A stretch of DNA of 64,000 nucleotides from assembly GCF_000166195.2 (NCBI RefSeq), contig NZ_CM001403.1, positions 1,364,001 through 1,428,000 of the forward strand, given 5' to 3'. Within the stretch, counting starts at the first letter, position 1. Every line of letters starts with the position of its first letter. The translations under genes and the position numbers were made by a program. Below, piece after piece: positions 1-10,013 of this stretch. Under the pieces are notes generated by a model, which had not been told where the DNA came from, searched no databases, and was given only the letters and a program-made list of their open reading frames with translations. The stretch is from Mucilaginibacter paludis DSM 18603. GTDB lineage: Bacteria > Bacteroidota > Bacteroidia > Sphingobacteriales > Sphingobacteriaceae.

Positions 1-496
1 CAGGTAATTTGGATAAAACATTTTCGGCTGACGTTTTGCTCGTTAACTTTTGCTCCGTTGTAATACGTTTGTGAATACAAATCATTAACAAACCGGGTTC
101 AGGCTGGCTAAACTCAACAGTATTTACTATTTGTTTTATATGGCTTATAACCAAGTATAACGGGCACTACGAAAGTATGCACACTGGCGAAGTGAGTGTG
201 TGACATTTTACCAATTTGATACAACGAATGTTTAACCTGCATATGGAACGCCATGTTACCGGCACTTAACATCAATTTTACCTGCCCAAAATCGCTCTGT
301 ATTCCCACAGGGGATACCCCCGCTTACAAGAACTGCATTTAAGCGATGAAAAAACAAAAATGTTTATTTAGCTGTCCTGATAAACTTATGGTGCATATTT
401 TTAAACAAAACGACAACTAAATCACTGAGTAATCACCTTACTTTGTCTACACCTAAGTTAACCAATTTCAATCATCACATTTTGCAAACAAGCCAT
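1..496. other. Left-edge non-coding stretch
   Basis: I see no supported gene here. A 64-codon minus-strand frame at 114-308 has no signal peptide or recognisable motif, so I treat it as chance. The stretch is the upstream region of the xylanase gene. A weak promoter-like string (tactttg, 439-445) lies about 50 bases before the chosen xylanase start. Confidence 0.5.
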
Positions 497-1684
497 ATGA
501 AGTTAACCTCAAAACGTTTTATTATTATGTTATTAACTGTGCTGACAGCGTTGTTCAGCCTCCAATTTATAAACTACGGTTCCAGCCCCAAAATTACCGG
601 GCCGGGTAAGCCCGGTTTGCAGGAGCAGAAAGGATTAAAGGATTACTATAAAAATTACTTCCCGATAGGCGTTGCCGTTAACATGGCTGCTTTGAATGGG
701 CAGCAGGCCGAACTGATTAACAGGGAATTCAATAGTATCACTCCCGAAAATGATATGAAGATCTCGGTGATCCATCCCCTGGAAGGGCAATATAACTGGA
801 AGAATGCAGATGCCATTGTGGACTTTGCCGTGAGCCACCATATTAAGATACGCGGTCATAATTTACTTTGGCACACGCAGGTACCGGATTGGATGTTCAG
901 GGACAGTACCGGTGCCCTGGTTAGCAAGGAAGTACTACTAAGGCGCCTTAAAGATCATATCACAACGGTTGTTAAGCGGTATCGCGGTAAGATCTACGCC
1001 TGGGATGTGGTTAACGAAGCCATAGATGATAGCCCCGAAAAGTACCTTCGCAATTCGTTATGGTACCAGATATGCGGCGAGGATTTTTTGGCGAAAGCCT
1101 TTGAATATGCCCATGAGGCAGATCCTACGGCAGCGCTCTATTACAACGACTATAACAGCGAAGATCCCTCAAAAAGGGAAAAGATATACCGGCTGCTCAA
1201 AAATTTAAAGGATGCCAAAGTACCTATAGACGGTGTGGGGCTGCAAGGACACTGGAAATTGAATGATCCGAGCCCCGATCTGATCAGGACGGCTTTAGAC
1301 CGGTACTCCTCGCTGGGATTAAAAATCCAAATCACTGAGCTTGATGTTACCATCCGCGAGCCAAGGCCCAGAACAAACCGCCCACCGGATACGGCAGCTA
1401 CCATGCCTGTAGACTCAGGTTATACTGAAAGAATTGCACGTTTACAGGCTGATCGTTATCAATCCATATTTCAAATATTCAGGGATTACAAAAAGGTGAT
1501 TACCAGCGTTACTTTTTGGAATCTTTCTGACCGGTACAGCTGGCTTGACTTTAGGAACGGGGGCTTAGCAGGGGGCGCGGCGGCGAGCATAAATACACCA
1601 AGGATTGTTCGTAAAGCTTATCCTTTGTTATTTGACGAAAATTTACAACGAAAGAAGGCCTACTGGTCGGTGGTTAATTTTTAG
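497..1684 (+). CDS. GH10 endo-1,4-beta-xylanase
   Basis: Cleaves internal beta-1,4 bonds of the xylan backbone, by retention as in family GH10. The open frame extends upstream to a TTG at 443, but the ATG at 497 places a good export signal (MKLTSKRF, then a hydrophobic stretch to about residue 25) at the N-terminus, so I choose 497 (395 aa). From this start the acid/base glutamate is E174 in DVVNEA and the nucleophile is E281 in ITELDV. HNLLWH (about 121-126) is the usual substrate-binding strand. The length fits a single catalytic domain without a binding module. It is probably periplasmic or surface exposed. It converges on the GH2 gene and shares a bidirectional terminator with it. Family assignment is very secure; substrate preference among xylans is inferred. 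Confidence 0.95.
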   Translation: MKLTSKRFIIMLLTVLTALFSLQFINYGSSPKITGPGKPGLQEQKGLKDYYKNYFPIGVAVNMAALNGQQAELINREFNSITPENDMKISVIHPLEGQYNWKNADAIVDFAVSHHIKIRGHNLLWHTQVPDWMFRDSTGALVSKEVLLRRLKDHITTVVKRYRGKIYAWDVVNEAIDDSPEKYLRNSLWYQICGEDFLAKAFEYAHEADPTAALYYNDYNSEDPSKREKIYRLLKNLKDAKVPIDGVGLQGHWKLNDPSPDLIRTALDRYSSLGLKIQITELDVTIREPRPRTNRPPDTAATMPVDSGYTERIARLQADRYQSIFQIFRDYKKVITSVTFWNLSDRYSWLDFRNGGLAGGAAASINTPRIVRKAYPLLFDENLQRKKAYWSVVNF

Positions 1685-1756
1685 TGAGCTTAGCTTACAG
1701 CCCTTTGCCGGATTCCGTTTCTAAGTAACAGTATAAATCCGAAACTTACCTAAAGT

Positions 1757-1808
1757 AAAAAAGCCGGACCAGGATAGCGACTTAATGCTATCCTGGTCCG
1801 GCTTTTTT
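1757..1808. terminator. Bidirectional terminator between GH10 and GH2 genes
   Basis: A perfect 22-bp stem (1757-1778 against 1787-1808) with an 8-base loop begins with six A and ends with six T. It can therefore act as a rho-independent terminator in both directions, which suits the two convergent genes on either side. Confidence 0.93.
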
Positions 1809-1822
1809 ATAAGTGATTTTAT

Positions 1823-4800
1823 TTAAAGTAATTGCAGCGTATATACAAATTGCGTACGGTTTGACCATACCTGGAACCTATCCAAAGGCCGCGGACCGCA
1901 ACTTGCCGAACCAACACCCATAGTTTTGGTAGACAAACAAAAAACTGTTGCCGTGCTCGGCGGAAGGTCTATCTTATATTCAACCGGATGCATTTGTTCA
2001 TCAGTATGGGGTAATGCCGAAACCTGCATCAGCTGTTCATCTGCTTTTATTAAAATGGTGGGCACATTTTGGCCGCTTAACTTGGCCCATCTTACCTCTT
2101 CGTGATTGGCGCGTTCCATGGGTTTTTCATATTCGTACTGATCGTTTACATCAAGGCTATAAATGCCTATATCGGAGGCGCTTTTACGGTCAGAATAGTT
2201 TTCAAACGGCCCCCTGCCAAAGTAGCTCATATGATCTAAATGTTTATTGAACAGCATTCTAACGCCTATCCGTGCTAAGTTGATCTGCATGCCCACAAAT
2301 TTCAAGTCGTTATCAACCTTAACAGAGCCAGCACCATTGATAACGTAGGTGGCGGTGTGGTAAACGCTAAAGCCCTCTTTGCCCTCGGCTTTAACCGTAG
2401 CGATTACCTTCACGTTAAACCGGTCGGTGGCTTGAACTTTGATGTCAACCAGCGAATATTTCAAATCAGTCAACCCATATTTCTCCCATGTGGCGTAGGC
2501 CCACATATCATCGTTACGATGCGCAGCGCGCCACAAATTAACCTTGGGGAAACCATCAGCGGTTAAAATATCCACGCCGCCTTTATTCAGCTGGCTCATA
2601 ACCCCTTTTTGCTTATCGAAAACTACAAAAAAACCGTTGCCTGCAACTTTTATCAGTTGTGGGGTCTGGGTTAGCGTTAGTGGCTGGTTTATGTTTTTTT
2701 CTACAACAGGCAAGGTGCTAACAGGTAATTTAAACTGATCTGAAGCTACTTCAAAACCTTTGGCAGCCCACAAGGTGCTGTTTTTTTGTGTGAAGGATAT
2801 CCGCAAATAGTATTCGGCTCCCGGTTTAGGATGTTCAACTTTATAGGGTATAAAGGCTCTCCCCTCCCTTCTTGCCGGTATGCCGGGTACTTTGAAATCT
2901 CCGTGATTTATTTCTATCCCGTTCTCTGTTAAGCTCCACGAGCCATCAAATCCATCAAGCGAAATAAATTGAAACTTGTTCCTGATCCGGATCATTCCGG
3001 CCGAAGGCTCGCTCAAATCCGTACTAATCCATTGAAAAGCTTTTTTCATTTCGGGGAAGTGCGGCTTTACTGTTTTTCTATCCCATGCAACAACGCCTTT
3101 ATGGATAAAGTAATGATCATTAGGATATTCGCCAAAACCGCCTCCGTAAGCCAGTATCGGATGGTTAGGATTGCGTTTGTTCCACAACGCCTGATCCTGA
3201 AATTCCCAGATGGCGCCACCCAAAATTTCGGGCGAGTTATCAAATGCCGCCGAATACTCATCCAACGAACCCATCGAATTAAACATCGCATGTACAAACT
3301 CGCATATATACAAAGGTTTGGTAAGTTCTTTGTTCTGGGCTATTCTAATATAATCGTCGGCAGTGCCGTACATTCTCCCATCAAGGTCTGCCGGATTATT
3401 CTTTCCGATTCCAAAACGCTCATAATGTACAAAGCGAGAGGAGTCGATTGCTTTAATTGTGCTCATCGCCGCTCTTAGGTTAGTGCCGCCAATGCCACCT
3501 TCGTTACCAAGCGACCAGATAATTACGGAGGGGTGATTTTTAAAGTTTTCTACATTGGCAACGTTCCTGTCAACAATAGCTGCCTTGATGGTTGGCTCTT
3601 CGTCAAAAAACCTGTCGTAGCCATGATACTCCATGTTGGCCTCGGCAACCAGCCAAATTCCCCATTCGTCGCACAGCTCATACCAACGCGGGTCGTCCGA
3701 GTAATGGCAGGTACGCACGTGGTTACAGTTGCCCTGCTTAATCAGTTCCAGATCTTTGATCATCTGCTCTTCTGTTACCGCATGGCCTACGTCCGACCAG
3801 TGTTCATGCCGGTTTACGCCCTTAAGTTTAATAGGTACGCCATTCACCGTGAATATCCTCCCTTTGATTTCGAGCTTGCGGAAACCTATTTTTTGAGATA
3901 GGATTTCACCGTCGGTACTTTTCAACACCATAGTATACAAATTAGGGGTCTCGGCAGTCCATTTTGCAGGGTCGGCAACTGGAAATTGGATCGTTAGCTG
4001 CTCCTCTTGTTTGGAACCGAGCGACTTACCCGCTATGCTTCGTGTAGCAATTTCTGTCCCTTTATTATCAAACAGCGTTGCTGTTAACTGTTGCGCCTTA
4101 CCTGCCTTATCGCCATAATTTTTTATTTTGGCAACAACTTCAACCGTTGCGTCGCGATAGTTTTTATCCAAATCTTGTTTAATAAAAAAGTCCCGGATAT
4201 GGACTTGCGGAGAGCTCCATAAAGTAACGTTACGGAAAATACCATGCAAACGCCACATGTCCTGGTCTTCCAGCCAGGTGCCCGAGCTATACTGATAAAC
4301 TTCTGCCGCCAGGGTATTTTTACCGGGCTTTAAATAATCGGTAATATCAAATTCTGCCGCATTACGGCTATTCACACTAAACCCAACTTTTTTTCCGTTT
4401 ATCCACAAAAAAAATCCGCTGTCTACTCCGTCAAAAGTGATAAAAATCCTTCTTCCATCCCATTCAGCAGGCACGTCAAAGTCGCGGCGATAACTGCCAA
4501 CCGGGTTACGTTCAACAAAAGCGGTGTAGTTTTTGGGTGGTTCGCTCATTACGCGCGGATAATCCTTTTTAATTGTGTATCCTAAATTACGGTAAAATGG
4601 GGTACCATAACCCTGCACTTCCCAGTTTGAGGGTACCGGTATATCGGCCCATTTGGTCACATCAAAATCAGGTTTATAAAAGTCAACCGGCCTTTTCTCC
4701 GGGCTCGGAACCCAATTAAACTTCCAATTGCCGTTTAAAACACGGCAATATGACGAAGCGTGCCGGTTGGCCAGCAAAGCTTCCTTTAAGTCGGCATAGG

Positions 4801-4975
4801 GCATCAACGTGGCATGGTAGGGTTCTTTATTGATGCCGGTTAACTCCGGGTTTTCAATTTCGGCAGGATAATCAATCCCGGGCTTTAAAGATGTTTGCGC
4901 TGTTGCCGATCCTGCAGCCAGGGCTAAACAGGCAAAAAGTAAAATAGTTAGTAAATTGTACTTGGGTTTGAGCAT
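1823..4975 (-). CDS. GH2 beta-galactosidase, LacZ-like, exported
   Basis: A 1050-aa family GH2 enzyme of the LacZ architecture. It has a signal peptide (residues 1-27, ending SATAQ), a sugar-binding jelly roll (about 50-260), an Ig-like domain (260-370), a TIM barrel (370-660) and a C-terminal Bgal_small_N-type domain. E492 in SLGNEGG is the acid/base and E559 in ICEFVHAM is the nucleophile. In E. coli LacZ the last block reads CEYAHAMGN; here a Phe replaces that Gly. It probably removes terminal beta-galactose from hemicellulose side chains in the periplasm. It is transcribed alone on the minus strand. GH2 also includes beta-glucuronidases and mannosidases, but the LacZ-like length and motifs favour galactosidase. 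Confidence 0.92.
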   Translation of the reverse strand: MLKPKYNLLTILLFACLALAAGSATAQTSLKPGIDYPAEIENPELTGINKEPYHATLMPYADLKEALLANRHASSYCRVLNGNWKFNWVPSPEKRPVDFYKPDFDVTKWADIPVPSNWEVQGYGTPFYRNLGYTIKKDYPRVMSEPPKNYTAFVERNPVGSYRRDFDVPAEWDGRRIFITFDGVDSGFFLWINGKKVGFSVNSRNAAEFDITDYLKPGKNTLAAEVYQYSSGTWLEDQDMWRLHGIFRNVTLWSSPQVHIRDFFIKQDLDKNYRDATVEVVAKIKNYGDKAGKAQQLTATLFDNKGTEIATRSIAGKSLGSKQEEQLTIQFPVADPAKWTAETPNLYTMVLKSTDGEILSQKIGFRKLEIKGRIFTVNGVPIKLKGVNRHEHWSDVGHAVTEEQMIKDLELIKQGNCNHVRTCHYSDDPRWYELCDEWGIWLVAEANMEYHGYDRFFDEEPTIKAAIVDRNVANVENFKNHPSVIIWSLGNEGGIGGTNLRAAMSTIKAIDSSRFVHYERFGIGKNNPADLDGRMYGTADDYIRIAQNKELTKPLYICEFVHAMFNSMGSLDEYSAAFDNSPEILGGAIWEFQDQALWNKRNPNHPILAYGGGFGEYPNDHYFIHKGVVAWDRKTVKPHFPEMKKAFQWISTDLSEPSAGMIRIRNKFQFISLDGFDGSWSLTENGIEINHGDFKVPGIPARREGRAFIPYKVEHPKPGAEYYLRISFTQKNSTLWAAKGFEVASDQFKLPVSTLPVVEKNINQPLTLTQTPQLIKVAGNGFFVVFDKQKGVMSQLNKGGVDILTADGFPKVNLWRAAHRNDDMWAYATWEKYGLTDLKYSLVDIKVQATDRFNVKVIATVKAEGKEGFSVYHTATYVINGAGSVKVDNDLKFVGMQINLARIGVRMLFNKHLDHMSYFGRGPFENYSDRKSASDIGIYSLDVNDQYEYEKPMERANHEEVRWAKLSGQNVPTILIKADEQLMQVSALPHTDEQMHPVEYKIDLPPSTATVFCLSTKTMGVGSASCGPRPLDRFQVWSNRTQFVYTLQLL

Positions 4976-5422
4976 AGGTACATTGGTTTATAATCTTCAG
5001 ATAAATTGGTTTACGTTTCAAAACATCCCTGGTAAAACAATGCCCGCCATACCTTAAATGTTTGCAGAATTGCCTCCTGCCTTTAAAATACACTTGCAAT
5101 AAAGGCCCGCGTGGCCTGCTTCAACTTTATCTTTAGTTGTTTCTTCTGGGCCGGCGGAGGATTAGCAGTAAAGATATTTTATCTGATCAATTTTTGAGCA
5201 TAAGAAAATAAATTTATCCTTTGAACAGTTGAAACTATTCAAATTTATATTCTAATTGCTTAACGCCGGTAACACAAATGCAGAAAATAAGAGCATAAAT
5301 GTTTATCATCTGTTACGCCTACCCCTGTTACGATGATCATTAACTGAAGTCAACAGCATGCTATACCGGAAAACAAAAAATTGACAATCAAATTTGCGTA
5401 AAAAACCTCACCCAAACAGAAT
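4976..5422. other. GH2 upstream gap with a dyad
   Basis: No gene is seen. The region carries the promoter of the GH2 gene and the 3' flank of the HTCS gene. It contains one imperfect dyad at 5221-5242: arms ttgaacagtt and aactattcaa, 9 of 10 positions pairing, 2-base centre. This could be an operator for the GH2 gene, although it lies about 250 bases before the start codon. Confidence 0.4.
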
Positions 5423-8400
5423 TCAACCTACGGGCACGGCAGCAAATTTACCTCCGTTACGTTTAAAGTTCAAATACTCCGAAGGTACCATGCCGTACTT
5501 ATTTTTAAACATTCTTGAAAAATAGCTCGGCGTGCCAAATCCGGTCATGTAAGCAATTTGCGCTACGTTTAACTCACTGTTTTCCAACAATGCTGCAGCT
5601 TTCTCCAATTTTATAGTTCTGATATATTCAATTGGCGATAAACCGGTAAGCTCAATTAATTTGTAATACAGCGACCCTCTGCTCATTCCAACATGCCTGC
5701 TTAAATCCTCTACCGAAAGGTCTGAATCACTTAATTTCGCTTCGATATAATTCATAATGGAGTTCAACAATTTTAAATTGCCGGATTCGGTAATCATATC
5801 GTGCCCAATAAGCTGTATCTGCTTTGAGTAAGTATCTTTCAGGTTCCTGTTCAAATCAAGAAGATTTCCGATTTTTGTATTCAGGATTTGAAAATTGAAA
5901 GGTTTAGAGAGGTAATCGCTCGCCCCTGATTTTAATCCCGCTAACTGGTCTTCTTCCCCCGTCATGGCAGTAAGTAAAATAACCGGTATGTGTGATGTGC
6001 GTTTATCATCCTTTATTTTTTTACTTAATTCAATGCCTGTCATCACGGGCATATTAATGTCGCTTACAACAAGCTGTGGATGGGAGCTTAGTGTTTTTTG
6101 CCAACCTTCTTTGCCGTTCACAGCTTCTATGATATGGTAATATTGTTTAAGATGATCTGCAAGGTAGGAACGGAATTCATCGTTATCCTCAACCAACAGC
6201 ACCGTTATTTTTCTATCCTTAGTTTGTGTTTCCAATTCAGCCTCTCCTCCATGATGTGCTATGGTGCAGGCTTCAGGCTTAACAGCATCGTTTTCTGCAA
6301 AATCTTCTGTTGGTGGTTGCAAGGCCATACCGGTATCGGTCATCTTTTCATATGATGGGGGTACAGGCAAATCAACAACAAAGCGCGCCCCTGTTTCAGA
6401 TACCGTTTCGGCATAAATATGCCCGCCATGAAGTTCAACAAATTCCTTGGTGATGGATAAACCAATCCCGGTTCCCTGGTTAAGTACCGCACTGGTTTGA
6501 TGCTGATAAAAACGGTCGAATATACGTGTAAGGCACTCCGGAGGAATTCCGATGCCCGTATCGGTAACCGACATCAACAGATGCGGATTAGATCCCAAAA
6601 TATCAACAACTTCAATTAATAAACTAACTTTTCCGCCCGATGGGGTAAATTTGAATGCGTTGGATAATAAGTTGAAAATTATCCGTTCAAGTTTATTGTG
6701 ATCAAAGCAAGTTTGCCAGGAGTTGCAGTTACTTTCTATTAAAAATAAAATCTGTTTTCCGGAAGCTACATCTTGAAAAGAATCGCTGGTTTCCCTGATA
6801 AAATTTATTATATCTCCGGGCTCCAGGTGGATATGGAGTTCCTGCTCTTCCATTTTCCTAAAATCCAGTAGTTGATTCACCATATTCAAGAGGCGCCGCC
6901 CATTCCTATTAATCATCCTGACGTCGTTCTGTGCCTCTGGGGTAAGCTGCTTTCGCTCAAGCAGTTTTTCTGCCGGAGCTAAAATCAGGGATATAGGGGT
7001 CCGAAACTCGTGACTGAGGTCGGTTAAAAATTTAATTTTTAAAAGATCGAGTTCATGTAATTGTTCAGCTTCCCGGCGCTCTTGTTCCATCAGCTGTTTA
7101 ACTTTTAATTTTTCCTGTTGAATTTCAAATTCTTTACGAATCTTTTGAATCCCCCTGCGCCTTAACACTAACAGGCATAGCAGCGCAAACAATACATAAG
7201 CCGCATAAGCATAGTTGGTACGCCAAAAGGGAGGAAGAATAACCACCCTGATCTCCGTTGGCGGCAAACTCCAGTGTTCGCCATCATTACTGGCTTTAAC
7301 TTGAAATGTATAAGTTCCGGGGTCAATGTTGGTATAATTAGCCATCCGGCCTTTATGCACAAAGTTCCATTCTTTGTCAAAGCCAACCAGCCTGTATGCA
7401 TACTGGTTTTGCTTGGGTGCCGTGTAATTTAAAGCGACGTAACCTATTGAAAAATTGAGGCCATAGTGCAACTTAATTTCTTTTGACACCGCAATCTGTT
7501 GATTTATTGGCGCGTCCTCTCCGGGTATAACCGACTCATTACTTACTTTCAGATCGGTTAGCAGCACTTGCCCCGGACTATAATTTTGAGGTAAAGCAGA
7601 TGGATTGAAGAAGTTAAACCCATCTCTTCCGCCAAAATATATATCTCCGTTATTTGCCCGCATTGCCGCGCCTATTGAAAACGAGCCTTGCTGAACACCA
7701 TTTTCTGCATCAAAATTCCTGAATTTCCTGGTGTTTTTATTGAAAGAGCTTATACCTCGGTCGGTGCTTATCCAAAGGATGCCTGATTTGTCTTCAAGAA
7801 TTTCTTTCACCATGCCATTAGCCAAACCATCTTTCTCGGTATAGCTGGTTACCTTTTGCGATTTTTCATCCAAAGAACACATGCCACCATCCGTAGACAG
7901 CCAAAGTAAGCCATCGCGATCAAAAAACAAGCTCGCAACCCCATCGTCAGGCAAAGCGTTTTTGGCTTTGGTATAATGGATAATGCTATTGGTTAAGGGT
8001 TTGAATACAGCCACGCCTGTTCCGGCGGAAGCTATCCACATATCTCCGCCCGGCGACTTAACAATCGAATTAATAAATTTATTAAGAGGGAGGAGTTTGT
8101 TAAATTGACTTGAAACGGATGTATTATTAAAGTGCGTAAAACTATGTGTTTTAAAATTGAAAACATTGACTCCGCCGCCTAACGTACCCAGCCACAGGTT
8201 ACCGGTTCCGTCCTCTGCTATAGCAGTCACGTTATTATTGTTAAGGCCATTCACATCAGTCCCTGCGGTAAATTGCTCATATTGGCCATTGCGCCGGTCG
8301 ATGCGAAAAAGCCCATCATTGTAAGTTCCGGCCCATAAAAAACCGCTATGATCAATAAACAATCTTAGTATCGTTATTCCGGAGCCAGGCTGGTGCAGCC

Positions 8401-9625
8401 TGCTGCTGATATTGAAAGATTTGAATAAGCCCGTTTTTCGGTTAAAAACTACTATTCCGGCACCATCGGTACCTACAAAAACCAATCCATCGTCTGCCTC
8501 AGCAAACGATGTTATAATAGGAGATTTTAACCCAGACACATCAAAAGGATTGCTTTGCTTGAGGTTAAATAAGGCCAGATTTTTATTGTATTTAGCTAAG
8601 CCACCACCATAGGTACCTACCCAATAAATACCGGCTGCATCTATAAAAACACTTCGGATGGATTTACTTTTCAGGCTGAACGCACTCCTCGGGTCAGGCT
8701 GCAAAAGTTGAAAAGATTCCGTGGCCGGATTTAAAATATTCAGCCCATCTTCGGTACCCACCCACATTTTACCATCGTTATCCGGACGTATGGTGAATAC
8801 TGCATCACTACTGATGCTGTTTCCAGAATCATTACGGTGTTTATATACTTTAAAATGTCCATCTGAGCGCATTTGATTTAGCCCGCCGAGGGTAGCAAAC
8901 CACAAATTTCCGTTCTTATCTTCGGCAATATCTTTGATCACATTGTTTGATAAACTTGACGCATCGGAAGGATTATTGATAAATTTCCTGATCGGCCGGT
9001 TTTGCCCGTTATATAAAAACAAGCCATTGTTGGTACCTATCCACAACTGATGCTTACTGTCTTCAAAAAGAGATAACACTACAAAAGCATCATCATTGCT
9101 TTTCCCTGCGATCTGCGTGAACATGCGCGTAGCATGGCCGGTTTTGATATCAATGGAACGAAAATCGCCGTAGGTACCAACCCATAATTTACCTTGATGG
9201 TCTTTTAGAATTGCTCTCGCAGAAATATGATTCAACTCTGGCCAGGTTCCGTCGCCCTTATAATGCATTATTCTATCTTTTGCCCGATCATAATAACTGA
9301 GGCCACCGGCAACAGTTCCGATCCAAATTTCACCTCCACCGTCTTCAAATAACGAAAGCACTTCGTTACTTGGCAATGTGTTGATCTTGTTCGCATCATG
9401 CCGGTATACCGTAAAATTTGTTCCATCAAACCGGTTCAAACCGTTGGCTGTCCCAAACCACATTACTCCATGCCGATCTTTAATCATCGTGTAAACTGTA
9501 TTGGACGACAGTCCTTCCTTTACAGTAAGAGACGTAAAGTTGATGTTGCTTTGCGCCATGGCTGCCACGCCCGAACAGCACACAAAAAAACATACTAACA
9601 AAACTTCTATCCAGGATTTTCGCAT
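5423..9625 (-). CDS. Hybrid two-component system regulator (HTCS)
   Basis: One-protein sensor kinase and transcription factor of the kind that controls Bacteroidota glycan loci. Start: the frame opens at a TTG (9643), but the ATG at 9625 begins a clean signal peptide (MRKSWIEVLL to AMAQ), giving 1400 aa. Order: signal peptide; about 650 residues of Reg_prop beta-propeller repeats (recurrent LWxGT and IWIGT strings); Y_Y_Y domain; membrane segment near residues 805-825; HisKA with H872 in LSHEFRTP; HATPase with DTGIGIP and GTGIGL; receiver with phospho-acceptor D1189 in SDINMP; C-terminal AraC-type HTH. All catalytic residues are present. It is divergent from the GH115 gene and probably senses xylan-derived oligosaccharides; that ligand is inferred from context. 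Confidence 0.95.
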   Translation of the reverse strand: MRKSWIEVLLVCFFVCCSGVAAMAQSNINFTSLTVKEGLSSNTVYTMIKDRHGVMWFGTANGLNRFDGTNFTVYRHDANKINTLPSNEVLSLFEDGGGEIWIGTVAGGLSYYDRAKDRIMHYKGDGTWPELNHISARAILKDHQGKLWVGTYGDFRSIDIKTGHATRMFTQIAGKSNDDAFVVLSLFEDSKHQLWIGTNNGLFLYNGQNRPIRKFINNPSDASSLSNNVIKDIAEDKNGNLWFATLGGLNQMRSDGHFKVYKHRNDSGNSISSDAVFTIRPDNDGKMWVGTEDGLNILNPATESFQLLQPDPRSAFSLKSKSIRSVFIDAAGIYWVGTYGGGLAKYNKNLALFNLKQSNPFDVSGLKSPIITSFAEADDGLVFVGTDGAGIVVFNRKTGLFKSFNISSRLHQPGSGITILRLFIDHSGFLWAGTYNDGLFRIDRRNGQYEQFTAGTDVNGLNNNNVTAIAEDGTGNLWLGTLGGGVNVFNFKTHSFTHFNNTSVSSQFNKLLPLNKFINSIVKSPGGDMWIASAGTGVAVFKPLTNSIIHYTKAKNALPDDGVASLFFDRDGLLWLSTDGGMCSLDEKSQKVTSYTEKDGLANGMVKEILEDKSGILWISTDRGISSFNKNTRKFRNFDAENGVQQGSFSIGAAMRANNGDIYFGGRDGFNFFNPSALPQNYSPGQVLLTDLKVSNESVIPGEDAPINQQIAVSKEIKLHYGLNFSIGYVALNYTAPKQNQYAYRLVGFDKEWNFVHKGRMANYTNIDPGTYTFQVKASNDGEHWSLPPTEIRVVILPPFWRTNYAYAAYVLFALLCLLVLRRRGIQKIRKEFEIQQEKLKVKQLMEQERREAEQLHELDLLKIKFLTDLSHEFRTPISLILAPAEKLLERKQLTPEAQNDVRMINRNGRRLLNMVNQLLDFRKMEEQELHIHLEPGDIINFIRETSDSFQDVASGKQILFLIESNCNSWQTCFDHNKLERIIFNLLSNAFKFTPSGGKVSLLIEVVDILGSNPHLLMSVTDTGIGIPPECLTRIFDRFYQHQTSAVLNQGTGIGLSITKEFVELHGGHIYAETVSETGARFVVDLPVPPSYEKMTDTGMALQPPTEDFAENDAVKPEACTIAHHGGEAELETQTKDRKITVLLVEDNDEFRSYLADHLKQYYHIIEAVNGKEGWQKTLSSHPQLVVSDINMPVMTGIELSKKIKDDKRTSHIPVILLTAMTGEEDQLAGLKSGASDYLSKPFNFQILNTKIGNLLDLNRNLKDTYSKQIQLIGHDMITESGNLKLLNSIMNYIEAKLSDSDLSVEDLSRHVGMSRGSLYYKLIELTGLSPIEYIRTIKLEKAAALLENSELNVAQIAYMTGFGTPSYFSRMFKNKYGMVPSEYLNFKRNGGKFAAVPVG

Positions 9626-9703
9626 AAGTACGGTATTTATCAACAGCTAAATAGGCTTGCCGCTGGTTATTATAATTGGTATTCTATCGCAAATATAAAA
9701 AAG

Positions 9704-9716
9704 CAATCGGTTACAA
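9704..9716 (+). promoter_or_regulatory. Candidate operator, variant copy
   Basis: The sequence caatcggttacaa shares the core caatcggtt with the two exact 16-mers at 9783 and 23031. It lies in the divergent region between the HTCS and GH115 genes. The regulator is unknown. Confidence 0.4.
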
Positions 9717-9742
9717 ATCCTAATTAATCATATATTTTATAT

Positions 9743-9754
9743 ATCAACCGATTT
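9743..9754 (-). promoter_or_regulatory. Candidate operator, inverted copy
   Basis: On the minus strand this reads aaatcggttgat, exactly the 12-mer found on the plus strand at 22782-22793 upstream of the GH67 operon. It contains the aatcggttg core of the other sites. Confidence 0.45.
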
Positions 9755-9782
9755 AGCCACAGGTATCGAAAAAATTACATAG

Positions 9783-9798
9783 CAATCGGTTGCATTAA
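9783..9798 (+). promoter_or_regulatory. Candidate operator caatcggttgcattaa
   Basis: This 16-mer occurs exactly again at 23031-23046, upstream of the GH67 gene. Its core gcaatcggttgc is a near-perfect palindrome with a central CG, the usual look of LacI/GalR-family operators. It lies 230 bases before the GH115 start and 160 bases before the HTCS start. No LacI-family gene is in the window, so the regulator is inferred only by motif type. Confidence 0.55.
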
Positions 9799-10013
9799 AT
9801 TAACTATTCCTTTTATTTTGTTTACGCCAATAGTTTTTTGTCCAACAGTTAGTTTAATGTTCATGGTTGGTGCTAATCTTACCATAATTCGAATAATAAT
9901 AACTGAATGATAGTAAAAATAATTAAAACATCATTACCAATAAACAACTGAGGCACCCAGGGATTGATGTGCTATATGCAAGCCTTGGTATAACCAATTA
10001 AACTTTTGAAATC

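Noticed and set aside
114..308. 64-codon minus-strand frame at the left edge
   Set aside because: It has no family motif, no export signal, and is in a promoter-like region.
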